64,000 nucleotides of DNA from Hyphomicrobiales bacterium (GTDB taxonomy: Bacteria > Pseudomonadota > Alphaproteobacteria > Rhizobiales > Rhizobiaceae), in NCBI GenBank assembly GCA_900472575.1, contig UCIV01000010.1, forward strand, positions 248,001 through 312,000, read 5' to 3'. Shown here piece after piece: positions 37,998 through 46,897 of this stretch. The notes beneath the pieces were generated by a model that searched no databases, had not been told where the DNA came from, and was given only the letters and a program-made list of their open reading frames with translations. The position numbers were made by a program, and so were the translations under genes. The number at the start of each line of letters is the position of its first letter. Within the stretch, counting starts at the first letter, position 1.

Positions 37998-38779
37998 GCG
38001 GCTTCGACAAGACTTGGCTTGACCTGCGGGAAGCCGCCGATCATGCGGCGCGGGATCACGGCCTCCAAAAGCAGGTGATCGATCATCTGGCTGCGGCGCA
38101 TGGAGAAACGCTGGTTGTCGATCTGGGGGCCGGGACAGGGTCGACCTTCAGGGCTTTTCTGCCTGAGGCTCTTCATTGGCGCTGGCGGCTGGTCGATAAT
38201 GATCCACTGTTGCTAATCGAGGCAAAACGCCGGCATGCAGGGTCCGCACGGATTGAATGTATGGAGGCACATCTGGATGCCCCGGCTGACAGCCTGTTTT
38301 TCGAAGCGCGACTTGTGACGGCCTCCGCTCTTTTCGATCTTGTTTCGGAGAGCTTTCTGGCCCGGCTGGTTTCAGAACTCGCCCAGACAAATATCGGCCT
38401 TTATGCCGCACTGAATTATGATGGTGTTTGTCGCTGGGACGAACATCATCCGTTGGATGATGAGGTGGTTGCGGCGTTCAATGTCCATCAAAGGCGAGAT
38501 AAGGGTTTCGGTCCGGCACTCGGCCCAGACGCTACGCCGGTTCTGCGCAGATTGCTGGAGGAGCAGGGGTTTCAGGTCGCCTTGGCACCCAGCCCGTGGC
38601 GGCTTGATAAAGCACACGCGGAGCTGCAGCGGCAATTCATTTTCGGCATTGCGAGTGCCGCTGCTGAAACAGGGCTTGTTGAGGAAGCTGATGTGAACGA
38701 CTGGCGACTGGCACGGCTGCAGCAGGCGGAAAGCTCGGACTGCCTAGTCGGGCATTGGGATCTATTTGCATTTCGTTGA
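37994..38779 (+). CDS. Class I SAM-dependent methyltransferase
   Basis: A 261-residue methyltransferase fold with motif I LVVDLGAGTGSTFRAF (about 39-54), an acidic loop-2 VDNDPLLL and a motif IV region TASALFDLVSE. The second half (LNYDGVCRWDEHHPLDDEVV) holds the presumed substrate pocket and matches no family I can name. Start ATG 37994 overlaps the glycosyltransferase stop and has GGAAGG/AGG upstream. Last gene of the operon; a bidirectional terminator follows. Confidence 0.88.
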   Translation: MSGFDKTWLDLREAADHAARDHGLQKQVIDHLAAAHGETLVVDLGAGTGSTFRAFLPEALHWRWRLVDNDPLLLIEAKRRHAGSARIECMEAHLDAPADSLFFEARLVTASALFDLVSESFLARLVSELAQTNIGLYAALNYDGVCRWDEHHPLDDEVVAAFNVHQRRDKGFGPALGPDATPVLRRLLEEQGFQVALAPSPWRLDKAHAELQRQFIFGIASAAAETGLVEEADVNDWRLARLQQAESSDCLVGHWDLFAFR

Positions 38780-38787
38780 GGCTGCAC

Positions 38788-38820
38788 TCATCACGCCGGC
38801 ATGTGAAACCGGCGTGATGA
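38788..38820. terminator. Hairpin between convergent methyltransferase and pta genes
   Basis: TCATCACGCCGG (38788-38799) and CCGGCGTGATGA (38809-38820) are perfect 12-bp arms with a 9-nt loop. It lies in the 62-nt gap between converging genes and TCTTGTTCTG follows on the plus strand. Confidence 0.7.
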
Positions 38821-38841
38821 TCTTGTTCTGCCCTCTACGCC

Positions 38842-40953
38842 TTATTTCGCGCCCGCCGATTGCTGGTCGGCCTGGATAGCGGTGAGCGCGATGGTGAAGA
38901 CGATGTCGTCAACCAGCGCGCCGCGCGACAGGTCGTTGACGGGCTTGCGCAGGCCTTGCAGCATCGGGCCGACGGATACGACATCGGCGGAGCGCTGCAC
39001 GGCCTTGTAGGTGGTGTTGCCGGTGTTCAAGTCCGGGAAGACGAAGACATTGGCGCGGCCGGCGACCGGGCTGTCGGGAGCCTTCGAGCGGCCGACGCTT
39101 TCGACGCTTGCCGCATCATACTGGATCGGGCCGTCGATCAAGAGGTCCGGCTTGCGTTGACGGGCAAGCTCGGTTGCTTCGCGCACCTTGTCGACATCGC
39201 CGCCGGTGCCGGACGTGCCGGTCGAGTAGGAGATCATTGCCACCCGCGGATCGATGCCGAAGGCTTTTGCCGTGTCGGAAGACTGGACGGCGATTTCGGC
39301 CAGCTGGTCAGCCGTCGGGTTCGGGTTGATGGCGCAGTCACCATAGACCAGAACCTGATCGGGCATCAGCATGAAAAAGACCGAAGAGACGATGCTCTGG
39401 CCCGGCTCCGTCTTGATCAGCTGCAGGGCAGGGCGCACCGTGCTGGCTGTGGTATGGACAGCACCCGAGACCAGGCCGTCGACTTCACCGACGGCGAGCA
39501 TCATCGTGCCGAGAACGACGGTATCTTCCAGCTGGGCCATTGCCTGGGGAGGCGTCATGCCCTTGGACTTGCGCAGCTCGACCATGGCATCGACATAGTT
39601 GGCGCGCACGGCGGCCGGGTCGAGAATTTCGAGATCGGCGGGCAGTTCGATGTCCTTGGCCCTGGCGATCATCTGGATGGCATCGGGGCGGCCGAGCAGG
39701 ACGCAGCGGGCAATGCCCTTCTGGTGGCAGATGACGGCAGCCTGCAGCGTGCGGGGTTCTTCACCCTCGGGCAGAACGATGCGCTTGTTGGCGCGGCGTG
39801 CGCCTTCGATCAGGTGGTTGCGGAAGCGCGGCGGCGACAGACGTGCTTCGGTCGAGGTACCGATCCGGTCACGCAGCGATGTCGTGTCGATATGCTCGGC
39901 GACGAAATCGATGACCTTTTCCATGTGCTGGCTGTCATCCTGGCTGACATGGTAGCTCAGATGCGCCAGACGCGAGGCCGTTGCATAGGTGTCGTCGGGG
40001 GTGGACAGGATCGGCAGGATGTTTGAGCCGACCGAGGCCATCAGGTCTGCGACCGGGGTTGCAAGCGGTGCGCCGCAGGTGAGCAACAGGCCGGCAAGCG
40101 GTACGCCACGGCTGTGAGCCAGTGCCGAGGCAAGCGCGATATCGCTGCGGTCACCGGGCATGACGACCAGGGTTTCGGGGCGCAACCGGTCGATCATCTT
40201 CTCGACAGAACGGGCGCCGACGACGATCTCGCGGACCCGGACGGCATCGAGCTTGGAACCCTGCACGACGCTCAGATCAAGCGACGAGACGAGGTCGGAC
40301 AGGCGTGGCGTGTTGAGATTCGGCTCGTAGGGGATCGCGCCGAGGATGGTGCTGGTTTCCATTCCGGCTTTGGCAAATGCAGCCGTCAGAGCCTCACGCC
40401 GGCTTTTCTCAGGCAGCTTGTTGACGAGCAGGCCGGCAAAATGCCCCTCGGCGTCGCGCATATACTGACGCTCGGCGAGCGCAACCGTATCGGTCAGCCG
40501 CTTGTCATCGTCGACACCGCTGACGACCGGAACCACTTCGGCGTCGAGGCTGCGAGCAATCTCGACATTGAGCCTGGGAACGATCTGCAGATCGGTGAAC
40601 GGGATCAGGCCTTCGACGACAACCACGTCATGATCGGCGCGCAGGGCTTCCGTCATCGTTGCGACTTCTTCCAGCAACAGATCGAGTTCGCCCTTGCGCA
40701 AAAGATCTTCAGCATGGGTAAAGGCGATCGGCTCGGGGGCCTCCGTCAGGCACAGGCTGCGGGCAAAATAGGTCGAGACTTCTGTCGTATTCGATGGCGA
40801 ACCGGGATGTTCACTGGCTGTCGGCTGAGCGATCGGCTTGACGAAACCGACCTTCAGACCATCACGCTGCAGGGCCCGCACGAAACCAAGCGCCACGGCG
40901 CTCAGGTCGACGTCTTGCGCCAGCGGTGCGAGGAAAATGAGATGTGCCGACAT
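38842..40953 (-). CDS. pta: Phosphate acetyltransferase (long form with DRTGG domain)
   Basis: Long-form Pta, 703 aa, interconverting acetyl-CoA and acetyl phosphate. The N-terminal P-loop-like AAA_26 region and the DRTGG middle domain (about 215-330) precede the C-terminal PTA_PTB catalytic domain (about 385-695; IVLPEGEEPRTLQAA, SGAVHTTASTVRPALQLI, YSTGTSGTGGDVDKV, VFPDLNTGNTTYKAVQR). Transcribed after ackA with a 116-nt gap on the minus strand. Together they allow acetate excretion or re-use and make ATP. Confidence 0.96.
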   Translation of the reverse strand: MSAHLIFLAPLAQDVDLSAVALGFVRALQRDGLKVGFVKPIAQPTASEHPGSPSNTTEVSTYFARSLCLTEAPEPIAFTHAEDLLRKGELDLLLEEVATMTEALRADHDVVVVEGLIPFTDLQIVPRLNVEIARSLDAEVVPVVSGVDDDKRLTDTVALAERQYMRDAEGHFAGLLVNKLPEKSRREALTAAFAKAGMETSTILGAIPYEPNLNTPRLSDLVSSLDLSVVQGSKLDAVRVREIVVGARSVEKMIDRLRPETLVVMPGDRSDIALASALAHSRGVPLAGLLLTCGAPLATPVADLMASVGSNILPILSTPDDTYATASRLAHLSYHVSQDDSQHMEKVIDFVAEHIDTTSLRDRIGTSTEARLSPPRFRNHLIEGARRANKRIVLPEGEEPRTLQAAVICHQKGIARCVLLGRPDAIQMIARAKDIELPADLEILDPAAVRANYVDAMVELRKSKGMTPPQAMAQLEDTVVLGTMMLAVGEVDGLVSGAVHTTASTVRPALQLIKTEPGQSIVSSVFFMLMPDQVLVYGDCAINPNPTADQLAEIAVQSSDTAKAFGIDPRVAMISYSTGTSGTGGDVDKVREATELARQRKPDLLIDGPIQYDAASVESVGRSKAPDSPVAGRANVFVFPDLNTGNTTYKAVQRSADVVSVGPMLQGLRKPVNDLSRGALVDDIVFTIALTAIQADQQSAGAK

Positions 40954-41069
40954 GAAACTATCGCCTTTCGATTTGTCATGACCGTTCCGGCCATGCCGGG
41001 AAAATTTATTTTGAGGCGCCCGGCAACCCTTCGTATGGACCGGATGCCTCGGAATTTGATCGGACCGCC

Positions 41070-42272
41070 TCAGCTTGCCTTACCTATATAGGGCCGGGCC
41101 TCGTTTGCTATGGCCCATTCCTCGTTGGTGGCGATAACGGCCGCAGCGGTCCTGCTGCCGGAAGCGCTGATCACGCCGCAGCGTCCGCCGAACATCTGGC
41201 CATTGGCTTCGTCATCCAGCGCAATGCCGAGCACCTTGAGCCGGGCGATCGTCTTGCGGCGTACGAAGGCTGAGTTTTCGCCGATACCACCGGTAAACAC
41301 GACTGCGTCGAGACGGGGCAGGGACGTGGCAAGACCGCCGATGTAACGGGCGAGGCGATGGACCATTGCATCGAGTGCAAGGATCGCACCCTCATGACCT
41401 TCAGTCGCAGCACTCTCGAGCGTCCGGCAATCGTTGGAGAGGCCGGAAAGGCCAAGCAGGCCGCTCCTGCGGTTGAGCAGCGTGTCGAGTTCGTCGATAG
41501 AGAGCTTATCCTGCCGGGCAATGTGGAAAATGGCGCCGGGATCGATGTCGCCGGAGCGTGTGCCCATGACGAGGCCTTCAAGCGGCGTGAGACCCATCGA
41601 CGTATCGACGCTTTCGCCGTTCAGGACTGCGGTTGCCGAAGAACCGTTGCCGAGATGGGCAATCACGAGGCCATGATCGCTGGGGTCAAGGCCCAGCAGT
41701 TCAACCGCTTCCTTCGCAACAAAGCCGTGGCTGGTGCCGTGGAAGCCGTAACGGCGGACGCCGGCATCACGATAGGCCTGCGGAATGGCATAGGCATGTG
41801 CGGCCTGCGGAATGGTCATGTGGAAGGACGTGTCAAACACCGCCACATGCGGCACCCAGCCGAGCGCTTCCATGGCGACACGCACGCCAAGCACGTTTGC
41901 CGGGTTATGCAGCGGTGCGAGATAGGAGAGGATCTCGATCTCGTCGAGAACTTCGGTATCGAGGCGGATTGCCTTGGTAAAACGCTCGCCGCCATGCACG
42001 ATCCGGTGTCCGACGGCACCGATCGCGTCCAGCAGATCGCGTTCCTTCAGGCTGTCCATCAGTCGGCGCAGCGCTGCGTCATGGCTGCCTCCATCAAGGG
42101 CGATCGTCACTTTCGCATCGTTTTCCTTGAGGATCAGTCGGCTTTCCGGCTGTCCGAGATTTTCGGCGAGGCCGGAAACGACTGCGGTGCGGCCTTCACC
42201 GGCAAACAGGCTGAACTTCAGCGACGAGCTGCCGCAATTGATGATGAGAACGTGTGACTGATCTTTGGCCAT
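41070..42272 (-). CDS. ackA: Acetate kinase
   Basis: ASKHA-fold kinase of 400 aa converting acetyl phosphate and ADP to acetate and ATP. Signature segments IINCGSSSLKFSLF (about 9-22), HRIVHGGERF, FDTSFHMTIP (catalytic Asp) and RYGFHGTSHGFVA (catalytic His) are intact, as is the GGIGENS C-terminal motif. It lies upstream of pta and downstream of a thiolase gene; the 210-nt gap to that thiolase holds a hairpin (42423-42453), so ackA-pta probably has its own promoter there. Confidence 0.97.
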   Translation of the reverse strand: MAKDQSHVLIINCGSSSLKFSLFAGEGRTAVVSGLAENLGQPESRLILKENDAKVTIALDGGSHDAALRRLMDSLKERDLLDAIGAVGHRIVHGGERFTKAIRLDTEVLDEIEILSYLAPLHNPANVLGVRVAMEALGWVPHVAVFDTSFHMTIPQAAHAYAIPQAYRDAGVRRYGFHGTSHGFVAKEAVELLGLDPSDHGLVIAHLGNGSSATAVLNGESVDTSMGLTPLEGLVMGTRSGDIDPGAIFHIARQDKLSIDELDTLLNRRSGLLGLSGLSNDCRTLESAATEGHEGAILALDAMVHRLARYIGGLATSLPRLDAVVFTGGIGENSAFVRRKTIARLKVLGIALDDEANGQMFGGRCGVISASGSRTAAAVIATNEEWAIANEARPYIGKAS

Positions 42273-42422
42273 TCATGTAATCCTCTGGCGGGATGTGCCG
42301 AAAAAGGCACGGTTCCTCATCGCAACGGTCATTGCCGCTGGCGCCTGCACTGTTGATATCGATTTCAAATATTGTTGGGGGGTGATCAGCCGTGGCCACG
42401 ATCCGCCCCCGGGAAGTTATCG

Positions 42423-42453
42423 AGGCGTGGGCACCCACCAGATGCCCACGCCT
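42423..42453 (-). terminator. Strong hairpin downstream of the thiolase gene
   Basis: AGGCGTGGGCA (42423-42433) and TGCCCACGCCT (42443-42453) are perfect 11-bp arms around a 9-nt loop, 29 nt past the thiolase stop on the minus strand. No T run follows on that strand; terminator or processing site. Confidence 0.55.
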
Positions 42454-42482
42454 TTGCGAAGCCGAAGCCTCACAGGGGTGTT

Positions 42483-43655
42483 TCAGAGGGCCTCGACGCA
42501 AAGCGCGATGCCCATTCCGCCGCCGATGCACAGCGTTGCGAGGCCCTTCCTGGCATTGCGGGCCTTGAGTGCATGCAGCAGCGTGACCAGAACACGCGCG
42601 CCGGAAGCCCCGATCGGATGACCGATGGCGATCGCGCCGCCATTGACATTGACCTTGGCGGGATCCCAGCCTAGATCGCAGTTGACCGACAGAGCCTGTG
42701 CCGCAAACGCCTCGTTGGCCTCGATCAGGTCGAGATCATTGATGCTCCAGCCGGCCCGTTCCAGCGCCTTGCGCGAGGCGGGGATCGGACCGGTGCCCAT
42801 GATGGCCGCATCGACACCCATCGTTGCAAACGAGGCGATTCGGGCAAGCGGGGTGAGACCGCGGCGGGCAGCTTCGTCTTCGCGCATCAGCACGACGGCG
42901 GCGGCACCGTCATTCAGGCCCGAGGCATTGCCGGCCGTCACCGTGCCATCCTTCTTGAAGGCGGGCTTGAGGCCGGAAAGCGCTTCCAGCGTCGTGGCGC
43001 GTGGGTTCTCGTCGGTATCGACGATGATGTCGCCCTTGCGGGTCTTGATCGTGACAGGAACGATTTCCTGTTTGAACCGGCCGTCTGCAATCGCGGCGGC
43101 TGCCTTGGTCTGCGAGGCGAGCGCGAATGCGTCCTGTTCCTCACGGGTGAGCTTGTATTTCTCGGCGACGTTTTCGGCGGTGATGCCCATGTGGTAGTCG
43201 TTGAACGCGTCCCACAATCCGTCGCGGATCATCGTGTCGACGAACTCGGCCGGGCCCATCTTGATGCCCGTGCGCAGGACTGCGGCATGCGGGGCAAGGC
43301 TCATGTTCTCCTGGCCGCCGGCCACGACCACATCGGCATCGCCGGCAAGGATCGACTGGGCGCCAAGGGCAACCGCACGCAGGCCCGAGCCGCAGACCTG
43401 ATTAATGGTGAGTGCCGTGGCGCTCATCGGAATGCCGGCGGCAACGGCTGCCTGGCGGGCGGTGTTCTGGCCCTGACCGGCGCTCAGCACATGGCCGAGC
43501 ACGACATCGGAAACGGCGGAGGCTTCAAGCTTGGCCCGTTCGAGAGCTTCGCGGATGACGATCGAACCCAGCTGGCTTGCGGGAAGGGTGGAAAGCCCAC
43601 CCATGAACTTGCCGATCGCCGTGCGCGCGGCAGAAACAATTACGATATCGGTCAT
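42483..43655 (-). CDS. Acetyl-CoA C-acetyltransferase (thiolase)
   Basis: Biosynthetic/degradative thiolase, 390 aa, PhaA/AtoB-like: Cys88 in [11 protein letters not shown], His in [11 protein letters not shown] and Cys376 in CIGGGMG. The ATG at 43655 gives the family start [12 protein letters not shown]; the frame upstream extends only into the 171-nt gap. It follows a 3-oxoacid CoA-transferase pair on the minus strand, which suggests it cleaves acetoacetyl-CoA (or a homologue) made by that enzyme. No phaB reductase lies next to it, so a polyhydroxybutyrate role is not supported here. Confidence 0.92.
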   Translation of the reverse strand: MTDIVIVSAARTAIGKFMGGLSTLPASQLGSIVIREALERAKLEASAVSDVVLGHVLSAGQGQNTARQAAVAAGIPMSATALTINQVCGSGLRAVALGAQSILAGDADVVVAGGQENMSLAPHAAVLRTGIKMGPAEFVDTMIRDGLWDAFNDYHMGITAENVAEKYKLTREEQDAFALASQTKAAAAIADGRFKQEIVPVTIKTRKGDIIVDTDENPRATTLEALSGLKPAFKKDGTVTAGNASGLNDGAAAVVLMREDEAARRGLTPLARIASFATMGVDAAIMGTGPIPASRKALERAGWSINDLDLIEANEAFAAQALSVNCDLGWDPAKVNVNGGAIAIGHPIGASGARVLVTLLHALKARNARKGLATLCIGGGMGIALCVEAL

Positions 43656-43778
43656 GGTTTTTCCAATCCTGCCGCATGAATTCGTGACCTTCCGGCCTTC
43701 ATCTGCAGCGAAAGAGAGAAGATGGCGCAGGAGATCCACGCCTCGACATTACGGTGGCTCGATGAGAGCCGGAATGAA

Positions 43779-43815
43779 GCGGGAGGGACGACGGAGGAGG
43801 ATACGCCCCTCCCGC
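43779..43815. other. Intercistronic hairpin between CoA-transferase and thiolase genes
   Basis: GCGGGAGGG (43779-43787) and CCCTCCCGC (43807-43815) pair with a 19-nt loop in the 171-nt gap. It begins 11 nt after the CoA-transferase B stop and may limit read-through or protect the upstream mRNA. Confidence 0.45.
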
Positions 43816-43826
43816 AAACCGATAGT

Positions 43827-44483
43827 TCAGGCTGCGATGCCCATCACGCCTGGAACCTTCGGTATTAACAGTTTGGCTTCTGACGCAGCGATAACCTGAT
43901 CGACCGTCACGCCGGGAGCTGTTTCCAGAAGCACAAGCCCTTCCTCGGTCGGCTGGATCACGGCCATTTCAGTGACAACCAGATCGACACGGCGAACGGA
44001 GGTGAGGGGCAGCGTGCACTTCTTGATGATCTTCGGAGCGCCCTTTGCCGTGTGGGTCATGGCAACGATCACACGCTTTGCACCCGAAACGAGGTCCATC
44101 GCGCCGCCCATGCCCGGCACCATTTTGCCCGGCACCATCCAGTTGGCGAGCTGGCCTTCTTCATCCACCTGCAATCCGCCGAGAACCGTCACATCGAGAT
44201 GGCCGCCGCGGATCAGTGCGAACGATAAGGCGCTGTCGAAGGCGCAGGCCCCGGGTAGGGCACCGATCGGCGAGCCGCCGGCATCGGTGAGGTCAGCTCC
44301 GGCGAGACCCGGATCAGGCAGGGCGCTCATGCCGATAATGCCGTTTTCCGACTGGAAGGAGATGCCAGCATCGGAGGGCAGGTAGTTTGCAACCATGGTC
44401 GGCAGGCCGATCCCGAGATTGACCAGATCGCCGCGCTTCAGTTCCAGCGCGACGCGCCGGGCGATGATTTCTTTCTCGTTCAT
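43827..44483 (-). CDS. 3-oxoacid CoA-transferase subunit B
   Basis: Catalytic subunit (218 aa) of a class-I CoA-transferase. The thioester-forming Glu lies in FQSENGIIG (about 43-51), preceded by [35 protein letters not shown] is also conserved. ATG 44483 overlaps the subunit A stop by 4 nt. It would move CoA, usually from succinyl-CoA or acetyl-CoA, to a 3-oxoacid such as acetoacetate, 3-oxoadipate or a related acid. No other pca gene is near, so a plain SCOT/Ato-type activity is more likely. Confidence 0.92.
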   Translation of the reverse strand: MNEKEIIARRVALELKRGDLVNLGIGLPTMVANYLPSDAGISFQSENGIIGMSALPDPGLAGADLTDAGGSPIGALPGACAFDSALSFALIRGGHLDVTVLGGLQVDEEGQLANWMVPGKMVPGMGGAMDLVSGAKRVIVAMTHTAKGAPKIIKKCTLPLTSVRRVDLVVTEMAVIQPTEEGLVLLETAPGVTVDQVIAASEAKLLIPKVPGVMGIAA

Positions 44484-45139
44484 TTTTCGGCTCCCTTCGC
44501 GACGATCACGTCGACAAGCACGTGCGGGGTAACAACGGCATCTGGCTCGATGCAGCCGATGGGGACGATCTCGTTCGGCTCGGCAATCACCAGCTCAGCG
44601 GCCAGCGCCATCAGCGGGTTGAAGTTACGCGATGTCAGCGAATAACGCAGGTTGCCGGAATAGTCGGCGCTACGGGCGGAGATCAGCGCGATATCGGCTT
44701 TGATGGCCTCTTCCACCAGATAGGTCGTGCCGTTCAGTTCGACGGTCTTTTTGCCCTCGCCTGCCGTTGTGCCGACACCCGTCGGCGTCAACACGCCGCC
44801 AAGTCCGGAACCGCCGGCACGCACGCGCTCGGCCAGCGTCCCTTGCGGAACGAGATCGACCTCGAGTTCGCACGCGATCATCAGTTTCTGGGTCTGCGGA
44901 TTGGTGCCGATATGGCTGGCAATCACCTTCTTCACCAGGCCGGCATCAATCAGTTTGCCGATGCCGACACCGGGGCGGGCCGTATCATTGGCGATCACGG
45001 TGAGGTTCTTCTTGCCCTGGCGGACCAGTTCGTCGATCAGCAGTGGCGGGGTGCCCGCGCCCATGAAACCGCCGATCATCAATACCGCGCCATACGGGAT
45101 CTGCTCGACTGCAGCTGCGACGCTACTTACTTTTGACAT
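44480..45139 (-). CDS. 3-oxoacid CoA-transferase subunit A
   Basis: Partner subunit (219 aa) with the glycine-rich [19 protein letters not shown] (about 20-38) and [17 protein letters not shown], both conserved in AtoD/ScoA. ATG 45139 follows GAGGAGAG; the open frame to 45175 adds residues with no family match. It is separated by 67 nt from the AtuA-like small gene upstream and overlaps subunit B downstream. Confidence 0.92.
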   Translation of the reverse strand: MSKVSSVAAAVEQIPYGAVLMIGGFMGAGTPPLLIDELVRQGKKNLTVIANDTARPGVGIGKLIDAGLVKKVIASHIGTNPQTQKLMIACELEVDLVPQGTLAERVRAGGSGLGGVLTPTGVGTTAGEGKKTVELNGTTYLVEEAIKADIALISARSADYSGNLRYSLTSRNFNPLMALAAELVIAEPNEIVPIGCIEPDAVVTPHVLVDVIVAKGAEK

Positions 45140-45206
45140 GGATCTCTCCTCTTCGGGGGAGGCGGGGCAGCCCACAAGAATTCAGGCTGCCCACACCTTT
45201 GGCGCC

Positions 45207-45518
45207 TTAGTTCTTGGCCGGAATGTCCATCGCCAGAAGCGCGGAGGCCAGGCACTTGCCGTGTGCATCAAGGGCAAGCGAGCGAGTTACGCCGCCGCCG
45301 AGAGCATCCTGCATGACGAAGTTGAGCGCGCCGAGCGTCGGGATTTCGTAACGGACGACCTCGCCGTTGACGATGCCTTTGAAATGCGCCCTGACCCGTT
45401 CGGGCGTGACGTATTCGCGGACCCGTTCGTAATCCTTCTGGTCATAGACGATGACGGAGATGTTGGAGATGTTGCCCTTGTCGCCGGTGCGGGAATGGGC
45501 GATGTCGAAGAGTTTCAT
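45207..45518 (-). CDS. Small AtuA C-terminal-domain-like protein (ferredoxin-like fold)
   Basis: A 103-residue protein beginning MKLFDIAHSRTGDKGNISNISV, the hallmark of the C-terminal ferredoxin-fold part of AtuA proteins. In Pseudomonas-type AtuA this part is fused to the large domain; here it is a separate gene 4 nt after that domain's stop, so the two products surely act together. ATG 45518 is chosen because earlier in-frame starts lie inside the upstream gene. Biochemical role unknown. Confidence 0.85.
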   Translation of the reverse strand: MKLFDIAHSRTGDKGNISNISVIVYDQKDYERVREYVTPERVRAHFKGIVNGEVVRYEIPTLGALNFVMQDALGGGVTRSLALDAHGKCLASALLAMDIPAKN

Positions 45519-45522
45519 AGCC

Positions 45523-46860
45523 TTAAGCCTCCAGATATTCGATGACGGGAACGACTTTGTCGCGCGGGAAGAGCGCGGAAAGCATCGCAACCACCTGCTT
45601 GGCCGATTTCGTGGCGCCACCACCGCTTGCAGGGCCGTTGGTGTAAAGCGTCTCGACTTCATTGCCGATGCGCACGGCTTCCTTCATACTGTCGCAGCGG
45701 CCGGTAACGCGGACACGAACTTCGGTCGGTTCGGGAGCCGGAGCCAGAACGTCGGCGTGGATCGAGTTGACGCCGATCAGATCGAAGCGCAGCTCGTTTG
45801 CCTTGACGCCGGTGATCTTCAGCCGTTCCCTGACGATATCGAGAGCCAGCTGGGCACGCGCCAGCGCACCGGGACCAGCATAGGAAATCTGGCCTTCGCC
45901 CATGTAGCCGTCGTTATAGCCGACCGAAACCTTGAAGGTGTCGGTGCGGGCACGACCGGTTACGCCACCGACCTTGATGCGGTTGGGAGCGATTTCGGTA
46001 AAGGTGATCTGCGAGAAATCGGCAGTCACATCCGGCGTCAGATAGGTCTTGGGATCATGAACCTCATAGAGGATCTGTTCCTTGCAGGTGTGCTCGGTGA
46101 CCTTGCCACCCGAACCCTCGACCTTGGTGATGACGATTGCGCCGTCTTCGGAAACTTCCGCAATCGGGAAGCCGAGGCGGGCGAGGTCGGCAACGTCCTT
46201 CTTGCCGGGTTCGGCGTAATAACCGCCGGTGACCTGACCGCCGCATTCCAGCAAGTGGCCGACAGCCGTGCCCTTGCCGATCTTGTCCCAGTCGTCCTGC
46301 GACCACCCGAATTCATGGATCTGCGGGGCTAGGAACATCGACGGATCGGCAACGCGGCCGGTGATGATGACGTCGGCACCGTTGGCAAGTGCCTCGACCA
46401 TGGGGGCGGCACCCACATAGGCGTTGGCGGAGACGAGCACGCTGGCCATGCTGGAAGCCGGAGCGCCGGTTTCAAGGATCTTGGTGTCGCTGACCTTGAG
46501 GGCTTCGACGACATCGTCGCCGGAGATGGCTGCAATCTTGAGCTTGCCGAGGCCCAGGCGGGCGGCAATCTCGCGAACCTTGGCAGCGCCGGCCTGCGGA
46601 TTTGCAGCGCCCATGTTGGTGATGATCTTGATGCCGTTCTTCTTGCAGATCGGCAGTACGGCTTCGAAACGTTCGACGAGCAGCGGGTCATAACCCTTTG
46701 TCGGGTCGTTCAGCTTGGCGTTCTGGGCGATCGCGATGGTGCGCTCTGCCAGGCATTCGAAAACGAGGTAGTTGATGTTGCCTTTTTCGGCGAGTTCTAC
46801 CGCCGGCTCGATGCGATCGCCGGAATATCCGGCTCCGGATCCGATGCGAATAGTACGCAT
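45523..46860 (-). CDS. AtuA/DUF1446-family protein (large domain)
   Basis: A 445-residue cytoplasmic protein of the acyclic-terpene-utilisation AtuA family (PF07287/DUF1446). It starts RTIRIGSGAGYSGDRIEPAV, then TNMGAANPQAGAAKVREIA, VIITGRVADPSMFLAP and HLLECGGQVTGGYY, all conserved in the family. Despite the name, members occur in many non-terpene operons and no reaction is firmly assigned to my knowledge. Here it lies between a CitMHS-type carboxylate transporter and a CoA-transferase/thiolase, so it probably converts the imported acid to a 3-oxoacid or its precursor (inference). Confidence 0.88.
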   Translation of the reverse strand: MRTIRIGSGAGYSGDRIEPAVELAEKGNINYLVFECLAERTIAIAQNAKLNDPTKGYDPLLVERFEAVLPICKKNGIKIITNMGAANPQAGAAKVREIAARLGLGKLKIAAISGDDVVEALKVSDTKILETGAPASSMASVLVSANAYVGAAPMVEALANGADVIITGRVADPSMFLAPQIHEFGWSQDDWDKIGKGTAVGHLLECGGQVTGGYYAEPGKKDVADLARLGFPIAEVSEDGAIVITKVEGSGGKVTEHTCKEQILYEVHDPKTYLTPDVTADFSQITFTEIAPNRIKVGGVTGRARTDTFKVSVGYNDGYMGEGQISYAGPGALARAQLALDIVRERLKITGVKANELRFDLIGVNSIHADVLAPAPEPTEVRVRVTGRCDSMKEAVRIGNEVETLYTNGPASGGGATKSAKQVVAMLSALFPRDKVVPVIEYLEA

Positions 46861-46897
46861 TATTGTAACTCCTTATTTCAAATCAGGTGGGCGCGGC

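Noticed and set aside
42483..43655. Naming the second thiolase phaA of a polyhydroxybutyrate operon
   Set aside because: No phaB or phaC is adjacent; the neighbours are CoA-transferase, AtuA-like and acetate genes.
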